Notes: a model not told the origin generated them from the letters alone. Shown: positions 1 to 6,452, numbered from the stretch's first letter. The stretch: DNA of 8,870 nucleotides from Thermoplasmata archaeon (GCA_021835265.1 JAKBQK010000180.1:1-8870); one strand, 5' to 3'. Program-made: numbers and translations.

Positions 1-14
1 CCCTGCTGCTGTGA

Positions 15-224
15 TTATTCCAGTTCATTGGTGTTATTCTTGCAGTCGTTTCATTTCTTATTTCTTCGAACACTGCCCATCTAAACGGACTTTCAAATTT
101 TTATTCTTCAGCGTATCTGGAAATTGCTGATATAACAATGATTACTGGTTTCTACGTATTTCCTGCAGCCTACATAATATTCTGGATAAAAAGTAATTTT
201 AACAGGATGACAATACAAGAATAA
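15..224 (+). CDS. C-terminal part of an unidentified membrane protein (partial, frame interrupted at 12-14)
   Basis: An open frame of 69 codons ends at TAA 222-224. It encodes two hydrophobic segments: one right at the beginning (about residues 1-17, rich in V, I, L and F) and one near residues 42-60 (reading ITMITGFYVFPAAYIIFWI). A polar loop with S, N and H lies between them, and a short basic/polar tail follows, so it reads like the last two helices of a multi-pass membrane protein. Upstream the same frame meets TGA at 12-14, and there is no ATG, GTG or TTG near the beginning. The adjacent frame is open from base 2 (PAAVII...), so one extra or missing base near 12-20 would join the two into a continuous hydrophobic protein. 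This may be a real frameshift (pseudogene) or a sequence error. The stop overlaps the next ATG (TAATG), which suggests translational coupling to the nucleotidyltransferase. Family not recognised. Confidence 0.45.
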   Translation, partial: LFQFIGVILAVVSFLISSNTAHLNGLSNFYSSAYLEIADITMITGFYVFPAAYIIFWIKSNFNRMTIQE

Positions 225-949
225 TGGTAACTGGCATAATCACAGCAGCAGGGCTTGGCACCAGATCGGGGCTTGATGGAAAATTCAGAAAAGAATTGCT
301 GCCAATTTACGATAAGATCGATAATAGGCTAGTTCTCAGGCCAGTAATTGATGTTGTTTACCGGAGGCTGCGGGAATATGGTTGTGAAAAAACAATAATT
401 GTACTTGATCCTGCGGATCGAATGAGCAGACTGTATGTGGAATCAAATTTCGAAAACTTTGAGATAGTTTTTCAGGAGGAAAAGAGAGGATTCGGAAACG
501 CTGTATATATTGCTTCTCAGGCTGCTGGAAGCTCTGATTTTGTCCTTAATGCAGGTGATGGTGTGATTTCTACATCCTCCTATTACGAAAAGATCTGCAA
601 ATCTAAGAGTACTAACCTTAACGTTTTCAGGGTAGATCATCCTGAGAAGTATGGAAACGCAGTTCTGGACGAGGTAAATAAGACTGTCATAGAGGTAGTG
701 GAAAAACCACAGCATCCAAAATCAAATTTCGCCATAGCAGCTCTTTATTTTTTCAAAAATGATTTTGTTCATTTTCTGGATCAACATACCATCGAACTAA
801 CAGACTCCATAAACAATTACATAAAGGCGGGCAACAGAGTCTCTTATAATATTATAGATAGAAACGAATGGATTAGTATAGGCAGAAAGGAGGAATATTT
901 TAAGGTGCTTGAGAGGTCATTTATAAATAATAATACAGAAAAAAGTTAG
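224..949 (+). CDS. RmlA/GalU-like sugar-1-phosphate nucleotidyltransferase
   Basis: The 241-residue product is a cytoplasmic NTP-transferase-fold enzyme of the glucose-1-phosphate thymidylyl/uridylyltransferase type. Such enzymes make an NDP-sugar plus pyrophosphate from a sugar-1-phosphate and an NTP. Visible signatures are the N-terminal nucleotide-binding loop GLGTR (10-14) followed by KELLPI (23-28), the GFGNAV segment (89-94) that contacts the base, GDG (111-113) with the metal-binding aspartate, and VEKP (159-162). The usual C-terminal W-x-D-x-G motif is WISIG (216-220), so a serine replaces the usual second metal-binding aspartate. The length fits a minimal catalytic domain without a left-handed-helix extension. 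The ATG shares its A with the stop of the upstream membrane-protein frame, which favours this start; an SD-like GGATGA lies about 15 nt upstream. Sugar and nucleotide specificity cannot be read from the sequence. A role in surface-glycan precursors is inferred from agl3 and the sequon-rich genes nearby. Confidence 0.85.
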   Translation: MVTGIITAAGLGTRSGLDGKFRKELLPIYDKIDNRLVLRPVIDVVYRRLREYGCEKTIIVLDPADRMSRLYVESNFENFEIVFQEEKRGFGNAVYIASQAAGSSDFVLNAGDGVISTSSYYEKICKSKSTNLNVFRVDHPEKYGNAVLDEVNKTVIEVVEKPQHPKSNFAIAALYFFKNDFVHFLDQHTIELTDSINNYIKAGNRVSYNIIDRNEWISIGRKEEYFKVLERSFINNNTEKS

Positions 950-962
950 TAATATAAAATAA

Positions 963-967
963 TTTTT
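963..967 (+). terminator. Short oligo-T tract after the nucleotidyltransferase gene
   Basis: Five consecutive T residues on the plus strand lie 14 bp past the stop of the nucleotidyltransferase gene, in the 36-bp gap between two convergent genes. Archaeal RNA polymerase commonly terminates at such U-runs without a hairpin. The tract is short, so the call is weak. Confidence 0.25.
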
Positions 968-985
968 GAACGATTCTATCTTGAA

Positions 986-1459
986 CTACTCGAAGATATA
1001 GGGATTGTTGTTGTAAAATATTATTATGTGTACTTCCCCAGAACCGGATATTGAGGTATACCCCACACAATATAATCCATGGGGTTCGTTACTTAAAGGT
1101 TTTCTAAGTGTACTGATCTGGCTGTTGTCATTTATGCAGGTCAAGGTCGTATAATTATCATATTTAGAATTCATTGGACCAACGAATAAACATATTGATG
1201 CATTATCTGAATATCCACAAACATATAAGAATGAGGCGTTCGGAGGGATTTCAAAGCTACGTACGTCTGTTCCGTTTGAATGTTCCCTTACATTAATTTC
1301 AGTTCGCAAAAGATATACATTTCCTGAACCAGTTTTTAACTTTGTCTGCGAATTAGGATTAGATCGCGGAAGAACTGCAACATAATAGCCAAAAGAAGCA
1401 ATAGCCATTATAGCAACTAATATTACTAAAATTCTCAATTTTCTATCATTTATTTTCAT
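986..1459 (-). CDS. Small membrane-anchored or exported protein of unknown function
   Basis: The 157-residue product matches no family I recognise. A short basic N-terminus (MKINDRKLR) precedes one strong hydrophobic helix at about 10-30, a signal anchor or uncleaved signal peptide. The remaining ~125 residues are polar, rich in N, S, T, Y and G, and predicted extracytoplasmic. They carry four N-glycosylation sequons (N62, N74, N86, N102) and four cysteines (C81, C90, C108, C131) that could form two disulfides outside the cell. The pattern suggests a small beta-rich secreted domain. An archaeal TATA-like element and an SD-like GAGGTTG precede the ATG, supporting an independently transcribed gene with this start. 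It is convergent with the nucleotidyltransferase and lies in the same direction as the Kelch surface protein upstream, which is also sequon-rich. That suggests, but does not prove, a cell-surface role. Confidence 0.65.
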   Translation of the reverse strand: MKINDRKLRILVILVAIMAIASFGYYVAVLPRSNPNSQTKLKTGSGNVYLLRTEINVREHSNGTDVRSFEIPPNASFLYVCGYSDNASICLFVGPMNSKYDNYTTLTCINDNSQISTLRKPLSNEPHGLYCVGYTSISGSGEVHIIIFYNNNPYIFE

Positions 1460-1464
1460 TACTT

Positions 1465-1500
1465 CAACCTCGGTTTTATCCAGCCTATTAAAAATATAAA
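1465..1500 (-). promoter_or_regulatory. TATA-like element and Shine-Dalgarno motif for the small exported protein
   Basis: Read on the minus strand, TTTATATTTT (1491-1500) is centred about 37 bp before the ATG at 1459. That would place transcription start near 1470. GAGGTTG (1465-1471) lies 5 bases before the ATG and can pair with the anti-SD of archaeal 16S rRNA. Promoter position is inferred from the usual ~26-bp TATA-to-start distance. Confidence 0.4.
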
Positions 1501-1602
1501 TTTGTTATTGAAAATCCTTCCCTCCTAGCTCAGGCATTGGGATGAATCCAATAGAGATCCCATGAACTTTCTAATTTGCCTCATGAGTTACATACCAACT
1601 TA

Positions 1603-1618
1603 ATATATTTAAATATAT
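1603..1618. promoter_or_regulatory. 16-bp perfect AT palindrome, possible bidirectional TATA element
   Basis: ATATATTTAAATATAT is perfectly self-complementary around 1610/1611. Its centre lies about 26 bp from the minus-strand ATG at 1584, and a plus-strand ATG lies at 1639, so it could act as a TATA box in either direction. It may equally be chance in an AT-rich gap. Confidence 0.25.
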
Positions 1619-1666
1619 CTAAGACAATGAATATTCAGATGTTTTATATGATAAATATACAAATTG

Positions 1667-1672
1667 AAAAAA
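1667..1672 (-). terminator. Oligo-T tract downstream of the Kelch gene
   Basis: On the minus strand a run of six T residues lies about 45 bp past the TAA of the Kelch gene, after other shorter T-runs. It is a plausible archaeal U-tract terminator, with no hairpin needed. Confidence 0.3.
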
Positions 1673-1715
1673 TGTGTTTTAAATAAAAATTTAATATAGG
1701 TTTTAACTTATAATT

Positions 1716-3173
1716 TTATTTTAATATCTTTCTATAAACCATGCTGCCTATGTATGCGAGAATCACAATTACTATACCTGCTATGAGTCCGTAGGTGTAA
1801 TAAAAGAAGCTTGGGATTTTACTGAATGATATACTTTGTGTTATGAAAGATGCATACATGGTGATGTTACCGGATTGACCTGTATATCCGCTGGGAGCAA
1901 TAGTTGTGTATCCATATGTGCCAGCCATCAGAAGGAATTCAACTTCGTTTGATGTGGTTTTGACCGTTTTTGAATTAAGAGTAATGCCCCAGGTTGCGTT
2001 ACCAGGAAGTCCAGACTCCTGGAACTCTACCCAGTTGTAAGTATTATTCTGGAACTGATATGTGTAATTTATGTATTCATTGTTGTTCGTACTAAGTCCG
2101 CCGTAAAGCACAATTGTATCATTTGCTTCAAGGACAGACATGCTCTGTCCATATGCAGGAGATGGGGAATTTATGTTCATATTTTTCCATGACATTGAAA
2201 CCGGTGAAAACATCCAGCTACTGTTTGTCGCAACGCCTTTAGAATTTACACCACCATATAGCAGAAGGAAGTTGTTGAAGGAAAAATATTTCAGATTTGA
2301 AAATGCAAGTTTTCCAGGGTTATTATGTAAATTCAGGTTTTTCCAGTGCATTGTTGTAACATTAAGCAACCATGTTGAATCGGAATAAGTTCCATTGAAC
2401 CCACCATAAAGAAGTATGTTACCATTTGGGAGAGATTCCATTGCTGCTCCTTCCATCGCGGGTATCTGTCCTGTTGTGGTAACTCTCTTCCACGAGTTGT
2501 CCTTGAAAGTCCACGTACTGTTTGACAACCCTGAACTTGTGTTTCCTCCAAATAGGACGATTGAACTTATGCTACTGGAATATGCTGTTGAAGCAAACGC
2601 TCTAGCTGAGGGAGCAACAACAAGACCCTTAAGGGGTGTCCAGGCAAAACCTGTGAATATCCATGTTTGGTTTGTTAGAACCATTTTCCCACCAGAAGTA
2701 ATGTTTTCTCCGCCAAACAGCACGATGTCTTCTCCCCTTGGATAGAAATTCATTGTTGAACCTTCAAGGCCAGGGATACTGCTGGAAGTAGTCAGTTTAG
2801 TCCACTGCTGCGAGTTATATATCCATGTTGTGTTAACTGTTTTCTTAACCAGCATATGAGATGTTGATTTGCCATTTACAATAGTCTCATTGACCACGGT
2901 CATTCCACCAAACATTACTACCTCACTGTTAGGAGTAAAACATGCCATTGTAGAGTTGCTTACCGGCTGAGGTGCTGCAGAAGATGTATCATTCATCCAC
3001 TGATACTTATACACAGTACTATTTTGTACCACACTCGGTGTAACTGTGATAGCCTTTCCGTTGCTTATTGAAGGTGTGCCAGAAAAGGTAAATGCGAATA
3101 CCATAACTGTAAGTAGTGAAATCGCGATAACTACGAATTTCATGATTCCATTACTATTTCCACTAGAAGTCAT
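1716..3173 (-). CDS. Surface-anchored six-bladed Kelch propeller with C-terminal ESGLP domain
   Basis: Counting from ATG 3171-3173 the product has 485 residues. A hydrophobic export segment (about 9-30) is followed by six Kelch repeats. Each has a hydrophobic stretch ending in FGG or YGG (at about 87, 152, 207, 255, 305 and 356), then a T/S-(W/Y)-x-F/Y/L strand and, in each, a second tryptophan. This fits one complete six-bladed beta-propeller. Next comes a domain starting near 382 with VEF-x-ESGLP-x-x-x-x-W, a beta domain frequent in exported Thermoplasmatales and thermopsin-type proteins. A membrane helix (about 461-480) and a basic tail complete the protein. The mature part should face outside, tethered at the C-terminus. 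I count 17 N-glycosylation sequons. The frame is open to an ATG at 3242, but a TATA element about 26 bp before 3173 points to a leaderless mRNA starting here, and the extra 23 residues look unlike a signal peptide. Ligand and function are unknown; a galactose-oxidase-like activity is not supported. Confidence 0.85.
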   Translation of the reverse strand: MTSSGNSNGIMKFVVIAISLLTVMVFAFTFSGTPSISNGKAITVTPSVVQNSTVYKYQWMNDTSSAAPQPVSNSTMACFTPNSEVVMFGGMTVVNETIVNGKSTSHMLVKKTVNTTWIYNSQQWTKLTTSSSIPGLEGSTMNFYPRGEDIVLFGGENITSGGKMVLTNQTWIFTGFAWTPLKGLVVAPSARAFASTAYSSSISSIVLFGGNTSSGLSNSTWTFKDNSWKRVTTTGQIPAMEGAAMESLPNGNILLYGGFNGTYSDSTWLLNVTTMHWKNLNLHNNPGKLAFSNLKYFSFNNFLLLYGGVNSKGVATNSSWMFSPVSMSWKNMNINSPSPAYGQSMSVLEANDTIVLYGGLSTNNNEYINYTYQFQNNTYNWVEFQESGLPGNATWGITLNSKTVKTTSNEVEFLLMAGTYGYTTIAPSGYTGQSGNITMYASFITQSISFSKIPSFFYYTYGLIAGIVIVILAYIGSMVYRKILK

Positions 3174-3194
3174 TAAAAAAGTAATATTGAAATC

Positions 3195-3203
3195 ATTAAT
3201 AAA
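3195..3203 (-). promoter_or_regulatory. TATA element for the Kelch gene
   Basis: TTTATTAAT on the minus strand is centred about 26 bp before the ATG at 3173. This is the distance expected for a leaderless archaeal transcript, and it is the main reason for preferring that start over the upstream ATG at 3242. Confidence 0.45.
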
Positions 3204-3247
3204 GATTGCATTTAATGAATAGCGTAGAGGTTTAGGGCACATTTCGC

Positions 3248-3266
3248 CAGTTATGTTTTGTAACTG
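3248..3266. repeat. Inverted repeat CAGTTA-N7-TAACTG
   Basis: Two perfect 6-bp arms are separated by seven bases. The repeat lies 42 bp past the agl3 stop and about 45 bp before the Kelch TATA element. It could be a 3' hairpin of the agl3 transcript, an operator dyad for the Kelch gene, or chance. No U-run follows it on the minus strand, so it is not a typical hairpin terminator. Confidence 0.35.
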
Positions 3267-3308
3267 TGTGAAAACCCGTTGATTAGAGTTGTTAAAGTAA
3301 AGTGATAA

Positions 3309-4478
3309 TTAGTTTCCCTTGCTCTTCTCCCATACTGTCTTTGGTTCAATTACACTCCTTAGATTTTCCGCCTTTTCCCTGAATTTATAAACATCCTTCA
3401 GTATGGATTCAATATCCTCCGGAAGATTCCTACTAGGTTTATACCCTAGCTCCTTCAGTTTTTTGTGCTCCGGATTATAGTAGTGATCTTCCTTTTCCAC
3501 CCTGGGATTCGGATAATGTTTTATTTCAACATCCCTGTTGAATAGAGCCTTTGCTCTTTTTGCGACAAGTTCTGTCAATTCGTTTATAGAATAATGCTCA
3601 TCAAACTGATTATACACCCTGTACTCACCTTCCTCTGGTTCTTTCTCAATTCCAAGGGTCAGACATTTAATGCTATCCTCAAGTGAAAGAAATCCTCTTC
3701 TCTGATTTCCTTTTCCGTAGGCTGTGAGAGCATAACCCAGTACAGCCTGGGTGCAGAACCTGTTCAGTGCAGTTCCCCAAACTTCATCAATATCAAATCT
3801 TGTGTGTAGATTGTACTTATTAATCTCTGATGTCTGTGTTCCGTATACTACACCCTGCATCACGTCTGTAATCTTAAGTTTCCATACCCTGTTAGCGAAC
3901 ATGAGATTGTTTGTATCATGTACCTTGCTCCAGTGATACCATGAGCCAGCAAATTTTGGAAACGGCAAATAATCTTCCCTCCCATTGTATTTGACATTGA
4001 AGAATCCTTCCGGAATATCAATATTTGGTGTTCCATATTCTCCCATTGTACCAAGCTTTAGCAGATGAGCCTTCGGTACAATATCCTTCATTGCATAAAC
4101 AAGATTAAGCGTTCCTCCCATGTTCTGCATCAATGTTTCTCTTGCCTGCGACAGACCTATCATGGAATATGGTGCAGATCTCTGCTCTGCAAGATGTACG
4201 AACGTATCAGGTTTTGTCTCTTTGACAACTCTGTAGAGAAAATCTGGATCGTTTACATCTCCCTTATAAAACTTGATTCTTCCAAGTCCGTTTTCTTCTA
4301 ATGCCTTGATCCTTTCTTCCATTGATAGTATTGGTGTCACTGAATCGGAATTTACCTCTGCCACTCTCTTTCTTGTGTAGAGTGAATCAACACCCACAAC
4401 TTCATGTCCCCTACTTAAAAGTCTAAGAGCCAGCGGCCATCCTATGTATCCGTCAATTCCAAGTATTGCGACTTTCAT
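3309..4478 (-). CDS. agl3: UDP-sulfoquinovose synthase (SQD1/Agl3 family)
   Basis: The 389-residue product closely resembles plant SQD1 and Sulfolobus Agl3. These NAD-dependent extended short-chain dehydrogenases convert UDP-glucose and sulfite to UDP-sulfoquinovose in the cytoplasm. The N-terminal Rossmann motif is G-x-x-G-x-x-G (G7, G10, G13). Family hallmarks follow: EQRSAPYSM (98-106), KLGTMGEYGTPNIDI (141-155), YHWSK (181-185), QGVVYG (208-213), GTALNRFC (235-242) and YGKGNQ-x-RG (254-262). The catalytic triad is T144, Y181 and K185. The length matches the family, so the gene looks intact. In archaea the product supplies the sulfonated sugar of surface N-glycans; whether it also serves sulfolipid cannot be told here. 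A TATA element just upstream implies an almost leaderless mRNA. The gene is divergent from marC and lies upstream of, in the same direction as, the sequon-rich Kelch gene, which has its own promoter. Confidence 0.95.
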   Translation of the reverse strand: MKVAILGIDGYIGWPLALRLLSRGHEVVGVDSLYTRKRVAEVNSDSVTPILSMEERIKALEENGLGRIKFYKGDVNDPDFLYRVVKETKPDTFVHLAEQRSAPYSMIGLSQARETLMQNMGGTLNLVYAMKDIVPKAHLLKLGTMGEYGTPNIDIPEGFFNVKYNGREDYLPFPKFAGSWYHWSKVHDTNNLMFANRVWKLKITDVMQGVVYGTQTSEINKYNLHTRFDIDEVWGTALNRFCTQAVLGYALTAYGKGNQRRGFLSLEDSIKCLTLGIEKEPEEGEYRVYNQFDEHYSINELTELVAKRAKALFNRDVEIKHYPNPRVEKEDHYYNPEHKKLKELGYKPSRNLPEDIESILKDVYKFREKAENLRSVIEPKTVWEKSKGN

Positions 4479-4502
4479 TATTTTAGGGAAAGCTAATCCT
4501 CG

Positions 4503-4508
4503 TTATAA
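4503..4508 (-). promoter_or_regulatory. TATA element for agl3
   Basis: TTATAA on the minus strand is centred about 27-28 bp before the agl3 ATG at 4478, which predicts transcription starting within a few bases of the start codon. No Shine-Dalgarno sequence is seen. Confidence 0.45.
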
Positions 4509-4570
4509 GATATTCCACTTGATTTGAGATGGAGTAAAAGTTATAAATTGATAAGAATGAATATTTATGA

Positions 4571-4590
4571 AAAAGTATTATATTTAAATA
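4571..4590 (+). promoter_or_regulatory. BRE/TATA element for marC
   Basis: A purine-rich stretch (4571-4575) is followed by TATTATATTTAAATA (4576-4590). The first part is centred about 24-26 bp before ATG 4603, consistent with a leaderless transcript. This favours ATG 4603 over the in-frame GTG two codons upstream at 4597. Confidence 0.45.
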
Positions 4591-4602
4591 CAATCTGTGT
4601 AC

Positions 4603-5205
4603 ATGTCTCTGGGAGCAACCTTTGTAGATGTCTTTTTTCCTCTTTTCATAGTTGTAGATCCCTTTGGGACTATGGCTCTTTTCCTGACCATGACATCAGA
4701 TTATTCTGAGATCGAAAAAAGGACTGCTGCCAAGGATGCTTTCATATACGGGAGCCTTATACTTGTATTTTTTACCGTAGCCGGTTATTATGTTCTATCT
4801 TTGATGGGGATTTCAATTAACGCCATAGAGATTGCAGGCGGAATTATATTACTGATAATGGGAATTGAAATGGTAAGAGAAGGTGATCGACCAAAATCAA
4901 CGGGTAAGACCTTCAAGAACCCAGATCTTGGAATTGTTCCATTCGCGACTCCCCTACTGGCAGGTCCTGGTGCAATTTCCCTTGTCATAATACTCGCCAG
5001 GAAGAGTTACATTTCCATGGGTTATACTATTATTTCAGTGATCATTATATTTGTTGTTGTTCTGATTCTATTTTCCTTTGCTACTCCCATATCAAAAGCA
5101 TTGGGTGATAAATCTATGAAGGCCATAACAAGGATTTTTGGACTGTTTGTTGCGGCTTTTGCCATACAGTTTATTCTCACCGCCGCAGCAGCCCTTATAG
5201 GATGA
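4603..5205 (+). CDS. MarC family (UPF0056) integral membrane protein
   Basis: The 200-residue product has six predicted membrane helices, at about 4-30, 46-68, 70-90, 115-133, 138-161 and 178-199. Two family signatures are visible: PLFIVVDPFG (13-22) in helix 1 and ATPLLAGPGAIS (115-126), the conserved P-x-x-x-GPGAI motif opening helix 4. Size and layout match the family's usual ~200 residues. MarC proteins lie in the cytoplasmic membrane; the name comes from an Escherichia coli locus once linked to multiple antibiotic resistance, and no transport substrate is established. ATG 4603 is chosen because of the TATA position; GTG 4597 would add two residues. The gene is divergent from agl3 and convergent, with 15 bp between, with the beta-CASP nuclease, so it appears to be a single-gene transcript. 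Confidence 0.88.
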   Translation: MSLGATFVDVFFPLFIVVDPFGTMALFLTMTSDYSEIEKRTAAKDAFIYGSLILVFFTVAGYYVLSLMGISINAIEIAGGIILLIMGIEMVREGDRPKSTGKTFKNPDLGIVPFATPLLAGPGAISLVIILARKSYISMGYTIISVIIIFVVVLILFSFATPISKALGDKSMKAITRIFGLFVAAFAIQFILTAAAALIG

Positions 5206-5206
5206 T

Positions 5207-5218
5207 AAAAATTAAAAA
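5207..5218 (-). terminator. Double oligo-T tract after the beta-CASP nuclease gene
   Basis: On the minus strand two runs of five T residues, separated by AA, lie immediately after the nuclease stop codon, in the 15-bp gap between convergent genes. This fits an archaeal U-tract terminator for the mtnP-nuclease operon. The plus strand has only TTTT here for marC. Confidence 0.4.
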
Positions 5219-5220
5219 TT

Positions 5221-6450
5221 TTAGTTTAAGGTAAATTCCTTCCCATTGTATGGCAGTACTACATTGTAATTTCCAAGATCATCCACGATAGCCTCTCTCT
5301 GATCTCCATGACAAAGAATTACATTCTCTGGCTGGCATCCCTTTATGAAAGATATTAACTCATCATGACCTGCATGTGCAGACATATCAAAGAATTCAAC
5401 CGCCATATCAGGCTTTACTTCAACCCCAGATAGATTCAGTGTTCCCTTTTCCATCAGGTTCCTACCGTTTGTTCCTTCTACCTGATATCCTGTCATAAAT
5501 ATGGCACTTTTGACGTCATGTACATACTTTTCTATATAGGATAGCGCCGGTCCACCATCAAGCATTCCTGATGTAGAAATGATTACATCTGCTGAATCTA
5601 TGTTCTCTCTCATTCTTTTTCCTCTTATTGCCTTTACACTTGACAGGGATTTTCTGAATTCCCTGTCTGATCTCAGGTAACCAGGCGTATTAAGATAAAT
5701 ACTTGTTATAAGATTGCCCATTCCATCGGTGGCTATCTTGTATGGCAGGTCAGAAAGAGACATAATTAGCTCCTGCATTCTTCCCATTGCAAATGAAGGC
5801 AGTATAACTTTTCCTCCATGTTCCACGATTTCAGATACTCTTTCTCTTAGTCTTTTTCTAACTTCTTCTCTATCTTCGTGGTTCTTGCCTGCATACGTAC
5901 TCTCAATTACTAGATTCTTCACCTTTCTTGGTTTAGCCCCAGTTAACAGTTTTGAATCTCCTGTGTAAAGATCCCCAGTAACCATTACTTCATCAGAATT
6001 TTCAAATTTCCACATTGTTGATCCTGGTATATGGCCCGCTGAGTATGGTGTAACATTCACTTCATCTAGAACGATCTTTTCGTTGTATTTTGTCTGATTC
6101 ATAAATGTATACATCTTTTCTACATCTTCCCGATTGAATCGTTCTACGTAGCCCTCTATGGCAGTTATTTTGATTGAATCGTTAAGCATTGGCCTGGCTG
6201 TGTTAGATGTCATTTCTGTAGCAAAAATGTCCACACCATCATTTTGGTAGTACATAGGCAATGCACCTATATGATCCAGATGTGAATGTGTCACAAAAAG
6301 TCCGTCTATCTTTTCTGGTGGCAGTGGAAACAATGGAGGTTTTTCTGGGATTACTCCGTAATCTACCTGAAATACCTTATCATCCATATTGATTATTATT
6401 CCCAACCTGCCTACTTCTTCTGCTCCTCCTAAAAACTTTATTTTTAACAA
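5221..6450 (-). CDS. Beta-CASP metallo-beta-lactamase ribonuclease (aCPSF2/RNase J-like)
   Basis: The 409-residue product is a soluble Zn-dependent nuclease of the beta-CASP group, expected to process or degrade RNA. Metallo-beta-lactamase motifs are HSHLDH (55-60), AGH (H140) and TGD (D160). Beta-CASP motifs are A at E183 (VIESTYAG), B at H359 (SAHAGH) and C at H381 (CHGD). Histidine at motif C is typical of RNA-acting members, in contrast to valine in the DNA-acting Artemis group. STSGMLDGG (292-300) and GYQVEGTNGR (321-330) are further family blocks. There is no N-terminal KH region, so it is not aCPSF1. The GGAEEVGR start and the length suggest aCPSF2 rather than RNase J, but the split is not certain. 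The start is TTG (6448-6450): the conserved KIKFLGG strand begins two codons later, no in-frame ATG occurs before residue 22, and GAGGT lies six or seven bases upstream. It follows mtnP by 2 bp in one operon. Confidence 0.9.
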   Translation of the reverse strand: MLKIKFLGGAEEVGRLGIIINMDDKVFQVDYGVIPEKPPLFPLPPEKIDGLFVTHSHLDHIGALPMYYQNDGVDIFATEMTSNTARPMLNDSIKITAIEGYVERFNREDVEKMYTFMNQTKYNEKIVLDEVNVTPYSAGHIPGSTMWKFENSDEVMVTGDLYTGDSKLLTGAKPRKVKNLVIESTYAGKNHEDREEVRKRLRERVSEIVEHGGKVILPSFAMGRMQELIMSLSDLPYKIATDGMGNLITSIYLNTPGYLRSDREFRKSLSSVKAIRGKRMRENIDSADVIISTSGMLDGGPALSYIEKYVHDVKSAIFMTGYQVEGTNGRNLMEKGTLNLSGVEVKPDMAVEFFDMSAHAGHDELISFIKGCQPENVILCHGDQREAIVDDLGNYNVVLPYNGKEFTLN

Positions 6451-6452
6451 AT

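Larger units (their letters stand above)
1460..1715. other. 256-bp AT-rich intergenic region
   Basis: This is the largest gap in the window. It holds the promoter of the small exported protein (1465-1500), a possible 19-codon minus-strand micro-ORF (1525-1584), a perfect 16-bp AT palindrome (1603-1618) and, from about 1620 to 1715, very AT-rich sequence that is the 3' flank of the Kelch gene. No tRNA or recognisable structured RNA is seen. Confidence 0.6.

Noticed and set aside
1510..1600. Possible C/D-box or tRNA-like RNA around the GGGATGA and GATCCC segments
   Set aside because: There is no matching D box in register and no cloverleaf; the only pairing is a 5-bp GGGAT/ATCCC stem.
1627..1684. 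Plus-strand 19-codon frame (ATG 1627, stop 1682-1684)
   Set aside because: It consists mostly of AT-rich codons in an AT-rich gap, with no Shine-Dalgarno and no recognisable protein character. Chance is the simplest explanation.
2140..2745. Open frames on the plus strand inside the Kelch gene
   Set aside because: They lie antisense to a clear repeat-containing coding sequence, and their translations show no domain or start signals.
3174..3242. N-terminal extension of the Kelch protein from ATG 3240-3242
   Set aside because: The extra 23 residues do not look like a signal peptide, and the TATA element lies inside this stretch at leaderless distance from ATG 3171-3173.
4549..4602. Earlier plus-strand start for marC or a small ORF from ATG 4558 or 4567
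   Set aside because: These lie in other frames or upstream of the TATA element, and the MarC family begins at about 4597-4603.
5221..6450. aCPSF1 or DNA-acting beta-CASP (Artemis-like) identity
   Set aside because: There is no KH-domain N-terminus, and motif C is histidine rather than valine.
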